A DNA stretch of 58,285 nucleotides from the NCBI RefSeq assembly GCF_003248605.1, contig NZ_QFPF01000005.1:1-58285 (forward strand). Reading direction: 5' to 3'. Below the pieces are notes generated by a model. That model saw only the letters and a list, made by a program, of their open reading frames with translations. It was not told the origin of the DNA and did not search any database. The stretch is from Microbacterium sp. (lineage in GTDB: Bacteria > Actinomycetota > Actinomycetes > Actinomycetales > Microbacteriaceae). Positions within the stretch are counted from its first letter, which is position 1, and each line of letters opens with the position of its first letter. This document shows positions 8,847-16,695 of the stretch, one piece after another. Made by a program: the position numbers and the translations under genes.

Positions 8847-9772
8847 GCCGCATCGCCGAATCGCTGTTCTGGATCGGGCGTTACATCGAGCGCAGCGACG
8901 GCACGGCGCGCATCCTGGACGTGCATCTGCAGCTTCTGCTCGAAGATCCGTGGATCGACGAGGACATCGCCTGCCGGTCGCTGCTGTCGGTGATGGGGTC
9001 GGCCCCGGTCAAGACGGTTGAGCGGGTCAGCCGCGAGGACGTTCTGTCGCGGCTGGCCACAGACCGCATGAACCCCGCGAGCATCGTCTACTCGCTCAAC
9101 GCCGCCCGCGAGAACGCGCGCCGCGCCCGCGAGATCGTCTCCACAGAGCTGTGGGAGTGCCTCAACACGACCAATGCACGCATGCCCCGCCGGCTGCAGA
9201 CCGACAAGGTGCACGAGTTCTTCCAGTGGGTTCGTGAGCGCGCGGCGCTCGCCGTCGGCGTCGTGGACTCTTCGACCAGCCGCGACGAAGCCTGGCAGTT
9301 CTTCACGCTCGGTCGCAGCATCGAACGCGCCGACATGACGGCACGACTGCTCGCCACGCGGTCGCTGACCGAGGCATCCGGCCCGTCGTGGACGACGATC
9401 CTCCGCTCCTGCGGCGCCTACGAGGCGTACCTGCGCACGTACCGGGGGATGCCGAGTGCGCGCAACGCGGCCGAGTTCCTGTTGCTCGACCGATTGTTCC
9501 CCCGCTCGATCATCTACTCGATCCAGCGGGCCGAGGAGTGCATGAGCGCGATCGATCCGCGCGAGGATCGGGTGGGCCACTCCAACCAGGTGCTGCGGGC
9601 GCTCGGGCGCATCCGCAACGATCTCGAATACCGGCCGATCAGCGAGATCCTCGCCGAGCTTCCCACCCACATGCTGCGCGTCGAGACCGTCACCCGCGAA
9701 GCGTCCGAGGCGATCCGGCAGCGGTTCTTCCCGACGCAGGCCGAGCCGAGCTGGATCGGGGAGATCTCATGA
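8840..9772 (+). CDS. Alpha-E domain protein (DUF403)
   Basis: A 310-aa all-alpha protein opening with MLSRIAESLFWIGRYIERSDGTAR, the hallmark of the alpha-E family. A repeat of the same half-motif, FTLGRSIERADMTARLL, lies near residue 160. It has no signal peptide or membrane helix. The ATG overlaps the end of the ATP-grasp gene by 7 nt, and its stop overlaps the next ATG (ATGA). The role is unknown; constant linkage to ATP-grasp ligases suggests it is a partner or acceptor in the same amidoligase system. Confidence 0.93.
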   Translation: MLSRIAESLFWIGRYIERSDGTARILDVHLQLLLEDPWIDEDIACRSLLSVMGSAPVKTVERVSREDVLSRLATDRMNPASIVYSLNAARENARRAREIVSTELWECLNTTNARMPRRLQTDKVHEFFQWVRERAALAVGVVDSSTSRDEAWQFFTLGRSIERADMTARLLATRSLTEASGPSWTTILRSCGAYEAYLRTYRGMPSARNAAEFLLLDRLFPRSIIYSIQRAEECMSAIDPREDRVGHSNQVLRALGRIRNDLEYRPISEILAELPTHMLRVETVTREASEAIRQRFFPTQAEPSWIGEIS

Positions 9773-10614
9773 AAAGACTCCGCATCGAGCACGCGACCGG
9801 TTTCAGCTATCACGGCGACGTCACGGCGTCATACAACGAGGCGAGGATGCTGCCGGGCACGACCGACAGTCAGTTCGTGCTGAGTTCGTCCCTCGAGATC
9901 GACCCCTCGACGTCGGTGAACAACTACGTCGACTACTTCGGCACCCGGGTGAGCGCGTTCGACGTGCTCTCGCCGCACGCCGACCTCAACCTCACCGCGA
10001 AGTCGCTCGTCGAGGTGCGGCCGCGCCCGCTCGAGCACACCGGTATCACGTGGGACAAGCTCGCCGCCGAGGCGGGGCGCTCGATCGACACCGTCGAGCA
10101 GCTCGTGCAGACCCAGCGCACGAAGCCGCACGACGATGTCGTCGAGATCGCACGCTCCATCGCGGGCCGGCACGATGATCCGGGTCGCGCGGCGCACGAC
10201 ATCGTCGCCGCGATCGGCGACGCCGTCGAGTACATGCACGGCATCACCGGCGTGCACTCGACCGCCATGGAGGCATGGGAGGCACGCAAGGGCGTGTGCC
10301 AGGACATGGCGCATATTGCTCTCGGCGCGCTGCGGGCCGTCGGCATCCCGGCGCGCTACGTCTCGGGCTACCTGCACCCGCGGGCGAACGCCGAGGTCGG
10401 CGTCGCCGTCAGCGGAGAGTCGCACGCGTGGGTCGAGTGGTTCGCCGGCGAATGGCAGGGCTTCGACCCCACGAACAACATCGAGATCGGCGACCGTCAC
10501 GTGCTCGTGGGCCGTGGCCGCGACTACAACGACGTTCCGCCGCTGCGGGGCGTCTACGCGGGGCCGTTCAAGAGCCAGCTCTTCGTCCGGGTGACCATCA
10601 CGCGCGAGGCGTGA
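9769..10614 (+). CDS. Transglutaminase-like cysteine protease of the alpha-E operon
   Basis: A 281-aa protein. The N-terminal beta-domain (LRIEHATGFSYHGDV) is typical of bacterial transglutaminase-like proteins. The catalytic triad is Cys177 (KGVCQDMAH), His219 (SHAWVEW) and Asp233 (GFDPTNN). It could hydrolyse or transfer the peptide bond made by the ATP-grasp partner. It is the third gene of a fully overlapping operon and has no signal sequence. Confidence 0.92.
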   Translation: MKRLRIEHATGFSYHGDVTASYNEARMLPGTTDSQFVLSSSLEIDPSTSVNNYVDYFGTRVSAFDVLSPHADLNLTAKSLVEVRPRPLEHTGITWDKLAAEAGRSIDTVEQLVQTQRTKPHDDVVEIARSIAGRHDDPGRAAHDIVAAIGDAVEYMHGITGVHSTAMEAWEARKGVCQDMAHIALGALRAVGIPARYVSGYLHPRANAEVGVAVSGESHAWVEWFAGEWQGFDPTNNIEIGDRHVLVGRGRDYNDVPPLRGVYAGPFKSQLFVRVTITREA

Positions 10615-10747
10615 GGCCGTCGGGCGGTCCCTGAGGTGCCGCGGAGCGGCGTCTCGAAAGGACGCGCTGAACCGCTATCAACCTCTCATCTTTTGATGCC
10701 TTGATCCGCGCTTTTTCGGCGATCGAATGTCGGTGGCCCCCTGTTGA

Positions 10748-12244
10748 ATGGGGGTCATGAACCTGCTGGTCACCGCTCTCGCCGAGGTCGGCGACAGCGT
10801 GCGCGGGGTGGTTGAGCCCGCGCTGGCGGGTGGGGCGTTCGAGGCGCTGGGCGATGATGATCTGCTCGCGGTGATGGGTGCCCTGGCGGCGATCGCGCGG
10901 CGAGTGGAGGGCGCGCTGATCGAGGCCGTGGGGGTCGTCGAGGCGCGGTCGCAGGGCGCCCGGAGTGATCGGCTCTCGGCGCGGGCGGGGTGCCGGTCGG
11001 TGTCGGAACTCGTGCAGCGTGTCACGCGGGTGTCGCCGCACGCGGCGTCGGGCATGATTCGCGCGGGTCGGGTGGTGCACCGCGATCGGGCCCTGGCGTC
11101 AGGGGAGTGGCTGGAGCCCACCCTGCCTGCGCTTCGTGATGCCCTGGTGGCGGGCGAGGTCGGGGTCGAGGCGGTGAACGCGATCGCCGGGCCGCTGACG
11201 GACGCCGCCGCGCGGGCGGCGCGTGACGATGTGCTGGCGGCGGACGCGTTCCTCGCCGACGCGGCGAGGGGGCTCCGCGATCGCGATGTCGATGTCGATG
11301 TCGATGTCGATGCCGATGCCGATGCCGGTGTTCGGGGGCCTGCGCCGTCGGTGGCGGATCTGCGGGCGATGGCGCACCTGTGGGCGAGTGCGATCGACGC
11401 TGACGGCGCTGAGCCGGTCGAGGCTGGGGCGTTGCGAGGCCGAGGGCTGGCGTTGGGGGTGCCGCGGCGGGGGTTGGTGCCGTTATCGGGCATGCTGCTG
11501 CCGGAGGTCGCGGCGCAGCTGCAGACGATCTTCGATGCGTTGATGAGTCCGAGGGTGACCGGGCCCGAGCATCCCGGGTCGAATGCGGGTGGTCCGACCT
11601 TCCGTGAGGACGCCGCACCCGGCTCATCCGGTGACGGTGTGCCCGTGGATGGGCGCACGCGGCTGCAGAAGCAGCATGACGCGTTCGCGACGGCGCTGGG
11701 GGCGGCGGCACGGGCGGGGGAGTTGGCCACGATCGGCGGGGCCGCGCCGACGCTCGTGGTGTACGTGCGGGAGGACGACCTGGTGTCCGGGTCGGGGTGG
11801 GCGCAGGTCGAGGGCTCCGACCAGCCGGTGAGCATGGGGGTGGCGGCGCAGATCGCGTGTTGCGGCACGATCCAGCGGGTCGGTTTCGACGGTGCAGGAC
11901 GGATCGTGTCGCTCGGGGTGCGGGACCGCGTGTTCACCGCGGTGCAGCGCAAGGCGATCGCGTTGCGCGACGGGGGATGCGTGATCCCCGGGTGCGGGGT
12001 GCGGGCGGCGTGGTGCGAGGTGCATCACGATCAGGAGCACTCCCGCGGTGGACCCACCCACTGCGACAACGGTCTGCTGCTGTGCTGGTTCCACCACCGC
12101 ACCCTGGGCACCTCGGGGTGGTCGGTCCGCATGCGCCACGGCGTCCCCGAGGTCCGCGGACCCGCCTGGTGGGATCCCCACCGACGATGGCGACCCGTAC
12201 GCGGATCACCCCTGCGACGGGTGCGACGGGCTCAGGGCGCGTGA
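10748..12244 (+). CDS. DUF222 / HNH endonuclease (13E12-type)
   Basis: A 498-aa protein of the DUF222-HNH family, present in many copies in Microbacteriaceae and mycobacteria. The N-terminal half is the helical DUF222 domain. The C-terminal HNH module reads CVIPGCG, CEVHHDQEHSRGG, CDNGLLLCWFHH, with four zinc-ligand cysteines and the catalytic histidines. A DV/DA repeat at about residues 180-193 comes from a perfect hexamer array (11285-11326). ATG 10748 lies within a CCCCC/GGGGG hairpin; ATG 10757 is an alternative start. The biological role of the family is unsettled. Confidence 0.88.
   Translation: MGVMNLLVTALAEVGDSVRGVVEPALAGGAFEALGDDDLLAVMGALAAIARRVEGALIEAVGVVEARSQGARSDRLSARAGCRSVSELVQRVTRVSPHAASGMIRAGRVVHRDRALASGEWLEPTLPALRDALVAGEVGVEAVNAIAGPLTDAAARAARDDVLAADAFLADAARGLRDRDVDVDVDVDADADAGVRGPAPSVADLRAMAHLWASAIDADGAEPVEAGALRGRGLALGVPRRGLVPLSGMLLPEVAAQLQTIFDALMSPRVTGPEHPGSNAGGPTFREDAAPGSSGDGVPVDGRTRLQKQHDAFATALGAAARAGELATIGGAAPTLVVYVREDDLVSGSGWAQVEGSDQPVSMGVAAQIACCGTIQRVGFDGAGRIVSLGVRDRVFTAVQRKAIALRDGGCVIPGCGVRAAWCEVHHDQEHSRGGPTHCDNGLLLCWFHHRTLGTSGWSVRMRHGVPEVRGPAWWDPHRRWRPVRGSPLRRVRRAQGA
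11285..11326 (+). repeat. Hexanucleotide tandem repeat GATGTC x4 / GATGCC x3
   Basis: Seven contiguous 6-bp units inside the DUF222-HNH gene encode (Asp-Val)4(Asp-Ala)3. Unit loss or gain keeps the frame, so this could vary in length without inactivating the gene. Confidence 0.95.
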
Positions 12245-12253
12245 ACGCGATGC

Positions 12254-12312
12254 GAAACGCAATCTTCTCGGTCCGAAACACGAGCGCTATCCGTTCGTAG
12301 CCACACCGAAAC
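12254..12312 (+). promoter_or_regulatory. GAAAC-rich upstream region of the Nit1C cluster (possible GlnR boxes)
   Basis: GAAAC occurs at 12254, 12275 and 12308. From 12275 the series GAAAC, GCTAT, GTAGC, GAAAC starts at 12275, 12286, 12297 and 12308, each unit 11 bp from the next. This matches the a-box/b-box spacing (5 nt plus 6 nt) of actinobacterial GlnR sites, although two boxes are degenerate. A GGAG Shine-Dalgarno at about 12327 precedes ATG 12335. Confidence 0.45.
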
Positions 12313-12334
12313 GCGGAATCCGTCTACTGGAGAT

Positions 12335-13429
12335 ATGACTCCCGCATCGGCAGCTCCGACCGACACCGCCGCCCACGTGTCGACCCGAGTGAACATCGCC
12401 CTGCTCGGCATCCGAAGCGATGCGCCGGTGCGCCGGACGGGCGGTGCGGGCCCCAGCGACGACGGGCATTTCATCATAAACGGCGAGGGTGCGGCGATCC
12501 CGCTCAACCCGTCGAGCCCCTACGTGGTCAACGCCAGCGGCAGGCTCACGTTCGAGGGCGCCGACCTCGGCTTCGATGTGCAGCCTGTGGTGCGTCCCCG
12601 CTTCTACGACCTCGAGACCGCCGAGGGCGTCAACTACGAGAAGATCGCCAAGCTCCACGGACGCAACGTGCTCGCGACCACCGTCGTGCAGACCTGCGTG
12701 CGCTACGACGAGAGCGAGCGCTGTCGGTTCTGCGCGATCGAGGCGTCGCTGGATGCCGGGCTCACGATCGCGGTGAAGACCCCGGCGATGCTCGCCGAGG
12801 TCGCCGAGGCGGCCGTGCGGCTGGATGGCATCACGAGCATGGTGATGACGACGGGCACCTCCAACGGCTGGGACCGCGGAGCCAAGCACATCGCCCGCTG
12901 CGTACGCGCCGTCAAGGAGGCGGTGCCCGACCTCCAGATCCAGGTGCAGTGCGAGCCGCCCGCCGATCTGCGCGCCATCACCGACCTCTACGACGCCGGC
13001 GCGCGCTCCATCGGCATCCACGTCGAGTCGATGGACGACGAGGTCCGGCGACGGTGGATGCCGGGCAAATCCCGCGTGAGCATGGACGAGTACCGCGCAG
13101 CCTGGCGTGAGGCGGTGCGGGTGTTCGGCTTCAATCAGGTCTCGACCTACCTGCTCGTGGGCATGGGGGAGGACCCCGACGAGCTCGTCGAAGGTGCGCG
13201 CGAACTGATCGAGATGGGTGTCTACCCCTTCGTCGTCCCGTTCCGCCCGCTCAAGGGCACGCTCGCCACCGACGTCGACAAGGTGCCCGCCCCGCATCGA
13301 TCGCTGCTCGACTCGGTGACGAGTCGTGTCGCTGATCTGCTCAAGGCGGCGGGCATGCGCGGCGAGGACCAGCGCGCCGGCTGTGTGGCGTGCGGGGCCT
13401 GCAGCGTGCTCAAGACGGCAGGAGCCTGA
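12335..13429 (+). CDS. Radical SAM protein, MSMEG_0568 family (Nit1C cluster)
   Basis: A 364-aa radical S-adenosylmethionine enzyme. The cluster-binding cysteines are Cys121, Cys130 and Cys133, spaced CX8CX2C (TCVRYDESERCRFC) instead of the usual CX3CX2C. A TIM-barrel follows (VMTTGTSNGWDRGAKHI, VQCEPPADL, STYLLVGMGEDPDEL). A second Cys-rich tail, GCVACGACSVL near residue 355, may hold an auxiliary cluster. This family is a fixed member of the nitrilase Nit1C cluster known from mycobacteria and cyanobacteria (sll0783 region). The next gene starts two bases after its stop. Confidence 0.92.
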   Translation: MTPASAAPTDTAAHVSTRVNIALLGIRSDAPVRRTGGAGPSDDGHFIINGEGAAIPLNPSSPYVVNASGRLTFEGADLGFDVQPVVRPRFYDLETAEGVNYEKIAKLHGRNVLATTVVQTCVRYDESERCRFCAIEASLDAGLTIAVKTPAMLAEVAEAAVRLDGITSMVMTTGTSNGWDRGAKHIARCVRAVKEAVPDLQIQVQCEPPADLRAITDLYDAGARSIGIHVESMDDEVRRRWMPGKSRVSMDEYRAAWREAVRVFGFNQVSTYLLVGMGEDPDELVEGARELIEMGVYPFVVPFRPLKGTLATDVDKVPAPHRSLLDSVTSRVADLLKAAGMRGEDQRAGCVACGACSVLKTAGA

Positions 13430-13430
13430 C

Positions 13431-14846
13431 GTGCTCGACGTGCCGCTGCTCGCCGGCGTCGCCCACCGTGCGCGCCCGAACCGGACCGTGTGGCGCATCG
13501 AGAGGGCGACCGGCCGCCAGATCGAGGACTATCGCGCGATCCGTCGCGAGGTCTTCGTCGCCGAGCAGGGCATCTTCGATGCCGACGATTTCGATCGCAT
13601 CGACGACGATCCCCGCACGATCGTGCTCGTCTGCGTCGACCCCGAGGAGGTGGTGCTCGGCGGCGTGCGGCTGGCCCCGGCCCTCGAAGGACGCGACATC
13701 GGGTGGTGGACCGGCAGCCGCCTCGTCGTGCGTCGCGATGCCCGCGGCGCGGGCGGCATCGGATCGGCCCTCGTGCGGGAAGCGTGCGCGACCGCGCTCG
13801 CCCGCGGCGTGCTCCGCTTCGAGGCGACCGTGCAGGATCGCAACGAACCGCTGTTCCGCCACCTCGGCTGGACAGCGTGGGGGCGAACATCCCTCGGCGG
13901 TGCGCCGCACGTGCGCATGCGCTGGCCCATCGACCGCATCCAGCGACTGCTTCAAGCCACGAAGGCCCCGCTCGGCGACGTGCTCGGCGGGCTGCGCGGC
14001 GACGACCCGAAAGCCCTCGGCGGCAGCGGCTTCGTCGGCGACGACGGGGCGCCGCTTCCGGGCACGGACGTCATCGCCGCGTGCGACGCGATCCTGCCGG
14101 CGATCCTCGAACGCGACCCCGAGTGGGCCGGATGGTGTGCGGTTCTGGTCAACGTGAACGATCTGTCGGCGATGGGTGCGAAGCCGATCGGACTGCTCGA
14201 CTCCGTCGCCGCCCCCACCGCCTCGTTCGCGCGGCGCATCCTCGGGGGTCTGCGAAGTGGGGCGGATGCCTGGGGCCTGCCGATCCTCGGGGGCCACACC
14301 CAGCTGGGGGTCGCGCCGTCGCTGTCGGTGACCGCGCTCGGTCGGACGAAGCGGCCGGTGCCCGGCGGCGGTGGACGCGTGGGCGACGACCTCAGCCTCA
14401 CCGTCGACCTCCGTGGTCGGTGGCGGCGCGGGTTCGAGGGCCGGCAGTGGGACACGACATCGGCTCGGACCGGTTCCGAGTTGCGCGAGCTCGGCGCCGT
14501 CGTGCGGAGAGCCCGCCCCGCCGCGGCGAAGGACGTCAGCATGGGTGGCATCGTCGGCAGCGCGGCGATGCTCGCGGAGGCATCCGGCACGGGGCTCACC
14601 CTCGACGTCGCCGCGATCCCGTCACCCGACGACGTCTCGTTCGGAGACTGGCTCACGTGCTTTCCGGGATTCGGGATGCTCACGGCCGACCGCCCGGGAC
14701 GCTCGCGCGCGGCATCCCGCATCGCCGAGACCGCCGTCATCGGAACGCTGGATGCCGGAGACGATGTCCGGCTGCGCTGGCCCGACGGCGTCGAGACGGT
14801 GGCGTGCGAAAGTGCGGCGACGGGGCTCGGATCTGCGAGTTCGTAA
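13431..14846 (+). CDS. GNAT/AIR-synthase fusion, MSMEG_0567/Sll0786 family (Nit1C)
   Basis: A 471-aa two-domain protein. Residues 1-165 form a GNAT acyltransferase fold (RREVFVAEQGIF; SRLVVRRDARGAGGIGSALV is the acyl-CoA loop). Residues 175-460 are a PurM/AIR-synthase-like ATP-binding domain (VNVNDLSAMGAKPIGLLDS, LPILGGHTQLG, KDVSMGGIVGSAAML). The GTG start two nt after the radical SAM stop fits the position where family members begin. The combination suggests ATP-dependent activation plus acyl transfer on an unknown intermediate. The stop lies inside the first box of the downstream GlnR-like array. Confidence 0.9.
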   Translation: MLDVPLLAGVAHRARPNRTVWRIERATGRQIEDYRAIRREVFVAEQGIFDADDFDRIDDDPRTIVLVCVDPEEVVLGGVRLAPALEGRDIGWWTGSRLVVRRDARGAGGIGSALVREACATALARGVLRFEATVQDRNEPLFRHLGWTAWGRTSLGGAPHVRMRWPIDRIQRLLQATKAPLGDVLGGLRGDDPKALGGSGFVGDDGAPLPGTDVIAACDAILPAILERDPEWAGWCAVLVNVNDLSAMGAKPIGLLDSVAAPTASFARRILGGLRSGADAWGLPILGGHTQLGVAPSLSVTALGRTKRPVPGGGGRVGDDLSLTVDLRGRWRRGFEGRQWDTTSARTGSELRELGAVVRRARPAAAKDVSMGGIVGSAAMLAEASGTGLTLDVAAIPSPDDVSFGDWLTCFPGFGMLTADRPGRSRAASRIAETAVIGTLDAGDDVRLRWPDGVETVACESAATGLGSASS

Positions 14847-14910
14847 CACGACCTCATTCCGGATGAAACCAAACAGAAACACCCGCTTGGGAGTGTGGAC
14901 ACACTCTCCC
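14843..14910 (+). promoter_or_regulatory. GlnR-like box array and hairpin before the Sll0783-type gene
   Basis: GTAAC (14843), TCATT (14854), GAAAC (14865) and GAAAC (14876) start exactly 11 bp apart, the spacing of GlnR a/b half-sites (gTnAC-N6-GaAAc). Twelve bases later GGGAGTGTG (14889-14897) and CACACTC-t-CC (14900-14909) form an inverted repeat. The stretch is markedly AT-richer than its surroundings. Together they suggest nitrogen control of the next five genes. Confidence 0.55.
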
Positions 14911-14952
14911 TTCAGCTCCATCCCGTGCACCACCCCACGAAAGAGATGACCA

Positions 14953-15480
14953 ATGCCTGAAGACATCGACGCCCAGATCGCCGAGAACATCGCCAAATCC
15001 CTCGGCGAGATCCCGCACCCCTCGCTGCCCAAGGGCACGAACATCTATGGATCGACCAATATCTTCCCCGACTTCCAGGCCGAGGACGGCGAGACTTACT
15101 TCACGCTGATCCACGGCATCCCGCACGAGTCCTCGGTCAGCTTCGTCGCGATCCTGCAGGCGACCCGCGCCCTCCGCAAGGGGTTCGAGTCGGCGATCTA
15201 CTTTTACGGCCCGGGCACGCTCGCCTGCACGGCGAACCGCGGATTCCCGACCACCGGGGATGCCGGATTCCCGGGTGAACTCAACATGAATGGCTCGCTC
15301 GAGACCTTCATCAAGGAGGGCGGCACGGTCTACTGCTGCCGCTTCGGCATGGCCCTGCACGGCATGCGCGAAGAAGACCTCATCGAGGGCGTCATCCCGG
15401 CGCACCCGCTCGATGTCCAGGACGCCCTCATCTACTACGCGCGCAAGGGCGCGATCATCAACTCCACCTACAACCTCTAG
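14953..15480 (+). CDS. Nitrogen starvation response protein, MSMEG_0572/Sll0783 family (Nit1C)
   Basis: A 175-aa soluble protein of the Sll0783 family: IYGSTNIFPDFQAEDGE, AIYFYGPGTLACTANRGFPTTG, GGTVYCCRFGMALHGM. In Synechocystis the homologue is induced by nitrogen starvation and needed for polyhydroxybutyrate accumulation; its biochemical function is unknown. The conserved YCCRFG cysteines are present. It has a 106-nt leader carrying the GlnR-like boxes, which separates it from the upstream pair. The nitrilase gene starts 8 nt after its stop. Confidence 0.92.
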   Translation: MPEDIDAQIAENIAKSLGEIPHPSLPKGTNIYGSTNIFPDFQAEDGETYFTLIHGIPHESSVSFVAILQATRALRKGFESAIYFYGPGTLACTANRGFPTTGDAGFPGELNMNGSLETFIKEGGTVYCCRFGMALHGMREEDLIEGVIPAHPLDVQDALIYYARKGAIINSTYNL

Positions 15481-15488
15481 GTCCGGCC

Positions 15489-16391
15489 ATGACACTCACC
15501 GTCGCGTCGGTCTCGGCGAACTTCACGCGGGACCTGGACCAGAACTACGCGCTCATCGAGCAGCTGCTCCAGGACGCGCGTGCTCGGGGGGCGCGGATCG
15601 TCGCATTCCCCGAGGCGGCGATCGGGGGGTATCTCTCGTCGCTCGGCAAGCACGGCGACACCGTGCAGAACACGAAGCGCTCGCTCCCGCCGGCCATCCG
15701 GCTGGACGGACCCGAGATCGCTCGCGTCCAGGAGCTCGCGGGCGACACGATCCTCACGATCGGGTTCTGCGAGCTCGACGACGACGGGGTGACGCGCTAC
15801 AACGCGGCCGCGTGCCTCGACGGCGGGCAGATCTACGGGTCGTATCGCAAGGTGCATCAGCCGCTCGGTGAGAACATGTCGTACTCGGCGGGGTCCGAAT
15901 ACACGGCGTTCGACACCCCGCTCGCGCGCATCGGGATGCAGATCTGCTACGACAAGGCCTTCCCCGAGGCGGCACGTATGCTCGCGCTCGACGGTGCCGA
16001 GATCGTCGTGAGCATGTCTGCCTGGCCGGCGGCCCGCACGGCGACGGCCGAGAACCTGCAGGACGACCGCTGGACGTATCGGTTCAACCAGTTCGACATC
16101 GCGCGGGCGCTCGACAACCAGGTGTTCTGGATGGCGTCGAACCAGTCGGGCACGTTCGGGTCGCTGCGCTACGTCGGCAACGCCAAGGTCGTCGATCCGG
16201 GCGGCAACATCCTCGCGACGACACTGCTGGGAGCCGGTCTCGCCGTGGCCGAGATCGACATCGACGAGACGTTCCGGGCGATGCGCGGTGGCATGTTCCA
16301 CCTGCGGGATCGGCGACCGGATGTCTACGGCCCGGTCGCCGAGACGGGGAGCGCCAGCGCGACCCGGTGGACGGAGCTCGCCCATGCCTGA
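15489..16391 (+). CDS. Nit1-type nitrilase (catalytic subunit)
   Basis: A 300-aa carbon-nitrogen hydrolase. The triad is intact: Glu42 (AFPEAAIGGY), Lys121 (SYRKVHQPLGE) and Cys153 (MQICYDKAFPE), with the supporting Glu128. Nit1-clade nitrilases act on aliphatic or amino-nitriles, and homologues in Nit1C clusters of pseudomonads take part in cyanide assimilation. The stop overlaps the next ATG. A divergent relative lacking the catalytic Cys lies 1.6 kb downstream. Confidence 0.93.
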   Translation: MTLTVASVSANFTRDLDQNYALIEQLLQDARARGARIVAFPEAAIGGYLSSLGKHGDTVQNTKRSLPPAIRLDGPEIARVQELAGDTILTIGFCELDDDGVTRYNAAACLDGGQIYGSYRKVHQPLGENMSYSAGSEYTAFDTPLARIGMQICYDKAFPEAARMLALDGAEIVVSMSAWPAARTATAENLQDDRWTYRFNQFDIARALDNQVFWMASNQSGTFGSLRYVGNAKVVDPGGNILATTLLGAGLAVAEIDIDETFRAMRGGMFHLRDRRPDVYGPVAETGSASATRWTELAHA

Positions 16392-16695
16392 GATGACGTT
16401 CGCCGTGCGCTGGCCGGACGGCCGCGAGAGCACGCTCTACTCGCCGAGCCTGGTGATGCACGACTTCCTCACCGTGGGGGAGCGGTACCCGGTGTCGGAC
16501 TTCGTCGGACGCACGAGCGAGGCCTTCGCCATCGCGAGCGAACGGGTGCGGGCGAAGTTCGGATTCGCGTGCACTTCGGCGATGCACTCGGAGCAGACGA
16601 TCGCTTCGGCCGCCGCCTCGTACGCGGACGGTGACGTCGAGGTCGTCGCGATGGAGCCCGGCCTGGAGCCGACCGCGGACGGCGGCGGCGCATGA
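16384..16695 (+). CDS. MSMEG_0570-family nitrogen starvation response protein (Nit1C)
   Basis: A 103-aa protein with the family signature MTFAVRWPDGRESTLYSPSLVM, LTVGERYPVSDF and FGFACTSAMHSEQTI. It overlaps the nitrilase gene by 8 nt and the FAD-enzyme gene by 4 nt (ATGA). Two conserved elements, the single Cys in FGFACTSA and the nearby His, may bind a metal or partner. No function is established for the family beyond strict linkage to the cluster. Confidence 0.88.
   Translation: MPEMTFAVRWPDGRESTLYSPSLVMHDFLTVGERYPVSDFVGRTSEAFAIASERVRAKFGFACTSAMHSEQTIASAAASYADGDVEVVAMEPGLEPTADGGGA

Noticed and set aside
11285..11326. CRISPR-like repeat array
   Set aside because: Units are only 6 bp, contiguous without spacers, and in frame within a coding gene.
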